In this document: positions 7,676 through 10,795 of the stretch, piece by piece
Position numbering within the stretch: the stretch's first letter is position 1
Layout of the letters: each line of letters begins with the position of its first letter
Assembly (NCBI GenBank): GCA_026646655.1
Contig: JAPKHT010000179.1
Span: 1 to 10,795, forward strand
From: JADLBR01 sp020847615
Lineage (GTDB): Bacteria; Verrucomicrobiota; Verrucomicrobiia; JADLBR01
Length of the DNA: 10,795 bases
Direction of reading: 5' to 3'
The notes under the pieces: model-generated
What the model was told of the DNA's origin: nothing
Databases searched by the model: none
Seen by the model: the letters and a program-made list of their open reading frames with translations, nothing else
Program-made: the position numbers and the translations under genes

Positions 7676-10600
7676 CCGATCGCGATCGTGGGCATGGCGT
7701 GCCGCTTCCCCGGCGGCGCCGACGATCCCGAGTCGTACTGGCGCTTGATTCGCGATGGCACCGACGCCATCCGCGAGATCCCACCCGACCGCTGGGACGC
7801 CGACGCGTTCTACGATCCAGATCCCGCGGCCCCGGGCAAGATGTGCACCCGCTGGGGTGGATTCCTCGAGGGCATCGACGAGTTCGACAACCACTTCTTC
7901 GGGATCTCCGACGCCGAGGCCGCCCGCATGGACCCGCAGCAGCGCATCCTCATGGAATTGTGCTGGGAGGCACTCGAGGACGCCGGCCTGCCGCCAGACC
8001 GCCTGGCAAAAGGCAGGGTCGGGGTGTTCATCGGGATACCGGTCAGCGACTACGCGATCCTGATGACGCGCGACATCGCGCGGGCCGGCGCCCATGTCGC
8101 AACGGGCGTCTCGCTGTGCCTCGCCGCAAACAGGCTCTCGTTCGCCTTCGGATGGACCGGCCCAAGCATCGCGATGGACACCGCCTGCTCGTCCTCCCTC
8201 GTGGCGACCCACCTCGCGTGCCAGCATCTCCGGCAGGGCGAGTGCGAGGCCGCCATCGTGGGCGGCACCAACCTGCTGCTCTCGCCCACCTCCAACGTCA
8301 ACCAGACAAAGGCCGGCCTCTGCTCCCCCGACGGGCGGGTGCGCGCCTTCGACGCCAGCGCCAGCGGGTACGTTCGCAGCGAGGGCGCAGGCATCGTGGT
8401 CCTCAAGCCACTCTCAGCCGCACTCCGCGACCACGATCCCATCTACGCCGTCATCCGAGGAAGCGCCGTCAACCAGAGCGGCGCCAGCAACGGCCTGACC
8501 GCACCAAGCCCAGCCGGACAGGAGTCCGTCGTCCGCGAGGCCTGCGCCCGCGCCGGCGTCTCTCCCGGGCATGTCCGGTACGTCGAGACCCAGGGCACGG
8601 GGACGCGCCTGGGCGATGCCATCGAGGCCCGCGCCCTGGGCTCGGTTCTCGGCGAGGGACGGGCCCCGGGTTCGCTGTGCGCGATCGGTTCCGTCAAGAC
8701 CAACATCGGTCACCTCGAGGGGGCCGCGGGCGTGGCCAGCCTCATGAAGGTCGCCCTCGCCCTGCGGCACGGCGAGCTCCCGCCCAGCCTTCATTTCAAA
8801 AAAGCTAACCCGGATATACCTTTCGACCAACTCCCATTGCGCGTCCAGGACCGGCTCGGCCCCTGGCCCGAGGGCGACGGGCCCAAGCGCGCCGGGGTGA
8901 GCGCCTTCGGTTTCGGCGGCAGCAACGCGCACGCCGTGCTGGAGGAAGCGCCCCCCGAACTCGACGCGCCGCCGCCCGCCCCGGCGGGGCCCGCGTGGCA
9001 CGTGCTCCCACTTTCCGCGCGCACCGGCGAGGCCCTCCGCGCCGCGGCGCGACGATACATCGCGTTGCTGGAGGGAGAGTCCCCCCCCTGGGCCGATGTC
9101 TGCTACACGGCATCGGTCCGCAGGGCCCACCATGACTGCCGGCTCGCGGTCCTGTCAGAGTCGCCGTCGCAGGCCGCCCAGATGCTCCGATCATTCCTCG
9201 ACGATGGCTCCGCCGACGGGATCTTCGCCGGACGGAAACCGTTCGGGCGCACCCCGAAGATCGCGTTCTTGTACGAGGACTGGGCTCCTCGGCCCGCGCG
9301 CCTGGCGCCCGCCCCGCGGGTCGCGACGCCAGAGTTCTTGGCCTGTGCCAAGGAGATCGACGCATGCCTGCGCCGAGCTGGAGGCCCCGCCCTGGGGGAT
9401 CTGTTCGGGGGATCTGCCGCGCCCGCCCCTGCCGCGCATCGGCCCTCGGCCCTTGCGGCGCAGTTGCTGATCGCGGCATCGTGGCGCGCCCTGGGTGTAG
9501 GGCCCGACGTCGTGCTCGGGCGCGGCGCCGGGGAACTGGCCGCCGCCTGCGATGCCGGCATCCTGACGATGGACCAGGCATTTCAGGCGGCCTCCGGCGA
9601 GCAGGGGCCCATCGCACCACGCCCCGCAAGGTTGCCGTTTATCTCTGCGACGGATGGCCGCGTGCACGCCGGCACCGACCTCCTGGCCGACCATTGGCGC
9701 GCCTGCCTCTCGCAAACGCAGGACTGGGGCGCTGCCGGCGATGCCCTCCGCCAGCGACAACCGGACGCGTGCCTCGTAATCGGGGGCGCCCCCCAAACCC
9801 GCCCGACGCAAGGGCCTGCCGATGCCATGGCGCCCACCTTGCTGTGCGTATCCGCCCCGGCCCATCCCGATGACCCGGGGACCGATGTCCTCTCCGCGGC
9901 CGCCGCCCTTTACGCCGCGGGCTGCGACGTCGCCTGGAGCCGCATCGCCCCGCCACTTGGACGCGCCTGCCGCCTCCCGAAGTACCCATGGCAGCGACAG
10001 CGACTCTGGGCCGCCGAGAGAGTCTGGCCCACTGGACCTGCCCTCGCACAACCCACCCAGGAGCCATGCCCCGCGGGCAAAAAACTCGAGCGCCCAAACC
10101 TCACGACCCCTTACGCCCACCCGCGCTCAGAATTGGAACGCGCGCTCGCCAAGGCCTGGTCCGAGATCCTGGGCATCGATCCCGTCGGGATCCACGACAA
10201 CTTCTTTGAACTGGGCGGCCATTCCCTCATGGCCACGCAGGCGGTCTCGCGCATCTCCCGAGAACTGGGCGCCGAGGTCCCCCTCCGGGAAATGTTCGAA
10301 TCGCCCACCATCGCGCAGCTGGCGACGCGCATCACCGCGGCCCGGGAGGCCGGCTGCCCCACGCCCCAGGAACCCATCCCGCGAATCCCGCGCGATGGCG
10401 AGACTCCACTCTCCCTCACGCAAGAGGCGCTCTGGTTCCTGGATCAGCTCGAGCGCGGGCGACCCACCTACGCGGTTTTCCCAAAACTCCGCATCCGCGG
10501 ACGGCTCGACATCGCGGCCATGTGCAAGGCCCTGGACGAAATCGCCCGGAGACACGAGGTCCTTCGCGCGCGCTTCCCGGAAGTCGACGGTCGCCCCACC

Positions 10601-10795
10601 CTGCGCATCGCAGAACCACAATCGACGGATATCCCTCTCATCGACCTGTCGGGCCTGCCGGATGATGATCGCCAGCGCTCCCTTGAGCGCTGGATCGCCG
10701 AAGACTCGCTGCGCCCAATCGACCTGCAGAAGGGACCGCTGGTCCGCGTCACGCTGCTGCGGCTCGGGCCCGAAGAGCACGTGCTCGTCGCCGCG
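7565..10795 (+). CDS. PKS-NRPS hybrid (KS-degenerate AT-PCP-C), 3' partial
   Basis: The frame is open from ATG 7565 to the last base, giving 1077 residues; the gene continues beyond the window. Order: docking helix (1-37), KS (38-462), KS-AT linker (about 478-562), AT remnant (565-746), post-AT linker ending LPKYPWQRQRLW (804-815), PCP-like carrier (853-924, Ser887) and the start of a condensation domain (from 947). The KS has Cys208 and His383, but Gln343 replaces the HGTGT histidine. The AT has no nucleophile and lacks its middle. No DH, KR or ER is present between AT and carrier. The protein probably takes the acyl chain from the preceding PKS and delivers it, possibly without elongation, to the C domain for amide formation. 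An A and a PCP domain would be expected past the window. ATG 7565 is chosen because the docking helix aligns with that of the PKS; ATG 7595 is an alternative. No good ribosome-binding site precedes it (AAGAG ends 1 nt before the ATG). Confidence 0.94.
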   Translation, partial: MGPIEDRLKGMTPLQRAVFALKQTQARLEALERQRSEPIAIVGMACRFPGGADDPESYWRLIRDGTDAIREIPPDRWDADAFYDPDPAAPGKMCTRWGGFLEGIDEFDNHFFGISDAEAARMDPQQRILMELCWEALEDAGLPPDRLAKGRVGVFIGIPVSDYAILMTRDIARAGAHVATGVSLCLAANRLSFAFGWTGPSIAMDTACSSSLVATHLACQHLRQGECEAAIVGGTNLLLSPTSNVNQTKAGLCSPDGRVRAFDASASGYVRSEGAGIVVLKPLSAALRDHDPIYAVIRGSAVNQSGASNGLTAPSPAGQESVVREACARAGVSPGHVRYVETQGTGTRLGDAIEARALGSVLGEGRAPGSLCAIGSVKTNIGHLEGAAGVASLMKVALALRHGELPPSLHFKKANPDIPFDQLPLRVQDRLGPWPEGDGPKRAGVSAFGFGGSNAHAVLEEAPPELDAPPPAPAGPAWHVLPLSARTGEALRAAARRYIALLEGESPPWADVCYTASVRRAHHDCRLAVLSESPSQAAQMLRSFLDDGSADGIFAGRKPFGRTPKIAFLYEDWAPRPARLAPAPRVATPEFLACAKEIDACLRRAGGPALGDLFGGSAAPAPAAHRPSALAAQLLIAASWRALGVGPDVVLGRGAGELAAACDAGILTMDQAFQAASGEQGPIAPRPARLPFISATDGRVHAGTDLLADHWRACLSQTQDWGAAGDALRQRQPDACLVIGGAPQTRPTQGPADAMAPTLLCVSAPAHPDDPGTDVLSAAAALYAAGCDVAWSRIAPPLGRACRLPKYPWQRQRLWAAERVWPTGPALAQPTQEPCPAGKKLERPNLTTPYAHPRSELERALAKAWSEILGIDPVGIHDNFFELGGHSLMATQAVSRISRELGAEVPLREMFESPTIAQLATRITAAREAGCPTPQEPIPRIPRDGETPLSLTQEALWFLDQLERGRPTYAVFPKLRIRGRLDIAAMCKALDEIARRHEVLRARFPEVDGRPTLRIAEPQSTDIPLIDLSGLPDDDRQRSLERWIAEDSLRPIDLQKGPLVRVTLLRLGPEEHVLVAA
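7676..8950 (+). other. Ketosynthase-like domain with HGTGT changed to QGTGT
   Basis: A full-length KS fold, colinear with the upstream KS throughout (for example DPDPAAPGKM.TRWGGFL in both). Cys208 (DTACSSSL), Lys378 and His383 (KTNIGHLEGAAG) are kept. The first condensation His is Gln343 (YVETQGTGTRLGD, codon CAG), and NHDG of the upstream KS is NQSG here (303-306). In the KS family the HGTGT His is needed for decarboxylative condensation, while Cys alone can hold and pass an acyl group. KS domains without this His (KS0) are known in trans-AT PKSs as non-elongating. The domain is therefore probably a transacylase. Confidence 0.88.
9257..9802 (+). other. Degenerate, internally deleted AT domain
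   Basis: Homology to AT is clear at both ends but the active site is gone. KIAFLY is followed by EDWAPR where the upstream AT has TGQGAQ. GHSVGE is GRGAGE (652-657), so the nucleophilic Ser is Gly654 and the adjacent His is Arg. After ELAAACDAGILTMDQAF the sequence jumps within about 36 residues to LPFISATDGRV, a distance that takes 128 residues in the upstream AT (Ser651 to VPIISN). About 90 residues with HAFH and the catalytic His are therefore missing. The C-terminal part (HWRACLS, DACLVIGGAP) and the post-AT linker are kept. The reading frame is open, so the remnant probably serves as a structural spacer. Confidence 0.9.
9974..10009 (+). other. Post-AT linker motif
   Basis: LPKYPWQRQRLW (804-815) is the post-AT linker that normally wraps back onto the KS-AT interface (LPxYPFQRxRYW). 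The upstream PKS has LPPYPFQRRRYW at the same place. Its survival beside a dead AT suggests that the KS-linker-AT scaffold is still under selection. Confidence 0.85.
10121..10336 (+). other. PCP-like carrier domain
   Basis: Starts PRSELERALAKAWSEILGI. The phosphopantetheine Ser887 is in DNFFELGGHSLMATQAV, the classic NRPS thiolation motif, and the domain ends near QLATRIT. It is the only carrier in this part of the protein and sits directly before the C domain, so it should present the acyl chain to the condensation donor site. PCP-like carriers do occur before C domains in other PKS-NRPS hybrids. Confidence 0.93.
10403..10795 (+). other. NRPS condensation domain, N-terminal part
   Basis: The first roughly 130 residues of a C domain. 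Core C1 is PLSLTQEALWFLDQLERG (from Pro948) and core C2 is RRHEVLRARF (His997), followed by GPLVRVTLLRLG and EEHVLVAA at the edge. The HHxxxDG catalytic motif would come next but lies outside the window, so activity cannot be judged. The early motifs resemble ordinary condensing (LCL-like) domains more than cyclization or epimerization domains. A starter-C subtype that takes the acyl chain is also possible. Confidence 0.9.

Noticed and set aside
8798..8804. AAAAAAG as a possible programmed -1 frameshift site
   Set aside because: In the coding frame the heptamer reads AAA AAA G, not the A AAA AAG register needed for the usual bacterial -1 slip, and the downstream frame continues as a normal PKS-NRPS protein.
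9257..9802. AT damage as a frameshift or sequencing error
   Set aside because: The frame stays open through the whole region and the homologous ends are in the same frame. Substitutions at GQG and GHSxGE are independent of the deletion, so several separate errors would be needed.

Overview
This is a GC-rich window lying entirely inside a modular lipopeptide-type biosynthetic operon. It holds three large, co-oriented (+ strand) genes: the 3' end of a fatty acyl-AMP ligase (FAAL)-ACP loading protein, a complete fully reducing type I PKS module, and the first 1077 codons of a PKS-NRPS hybrid that runs off the right edge. Codon third positions are strongly G/C. The short helical N-termini in front of both KS domains (TPLQ.AV..LK..QA.L...ER) and the FAAL-PKS-NRPS layout resemble clusters of myxobacteria and other GC-rich Gram-negative producers. 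The sequence alone does not fix the taxon.

Layout: 1-942 is the C-terminal subdomain of the FAAL, an ACP and a short tail. 964-7524 is KS-AT(malonyl)-DH-(structural KR part)-ER-KR-ACP plus a tail like that of the first protein. 7565-10795 is KS-degenerate AT-PCP-like carrier-condensation domain, cut at the window edge. The gaps of 21 and 40 bp leave little room for a promoter or terminator, so co-transcription is likely.

Expected flow: the FAAL activates a free fatty acid as its adenylate and loads its own ACP. The second protein extends the chain by one malonyl-derived unit and reduces it fully to CH2-CH2. The third protein passes the chain to an NRPS condensation domain for amide formation with an amino acid activated downstream, outside the window.

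The most notable point is the third protein. Its KS keeps Cys208 and His383, but the HGTGT histidine is Gln343 (QGTGT). The following AT has lost the GQG motif and the nucleophilic Ser (GHSxGE has become GRGAGE), and about 90 residues that normally carry the HAFH motif and the catalytic His are missing. Both losses point the same way: a cis-AT-derived module that probably no longer elongates and acts as an acyl-transfer bridge between PKS and NRPS. That is an inference from motifs and needs biochemical or comparative confirmation.
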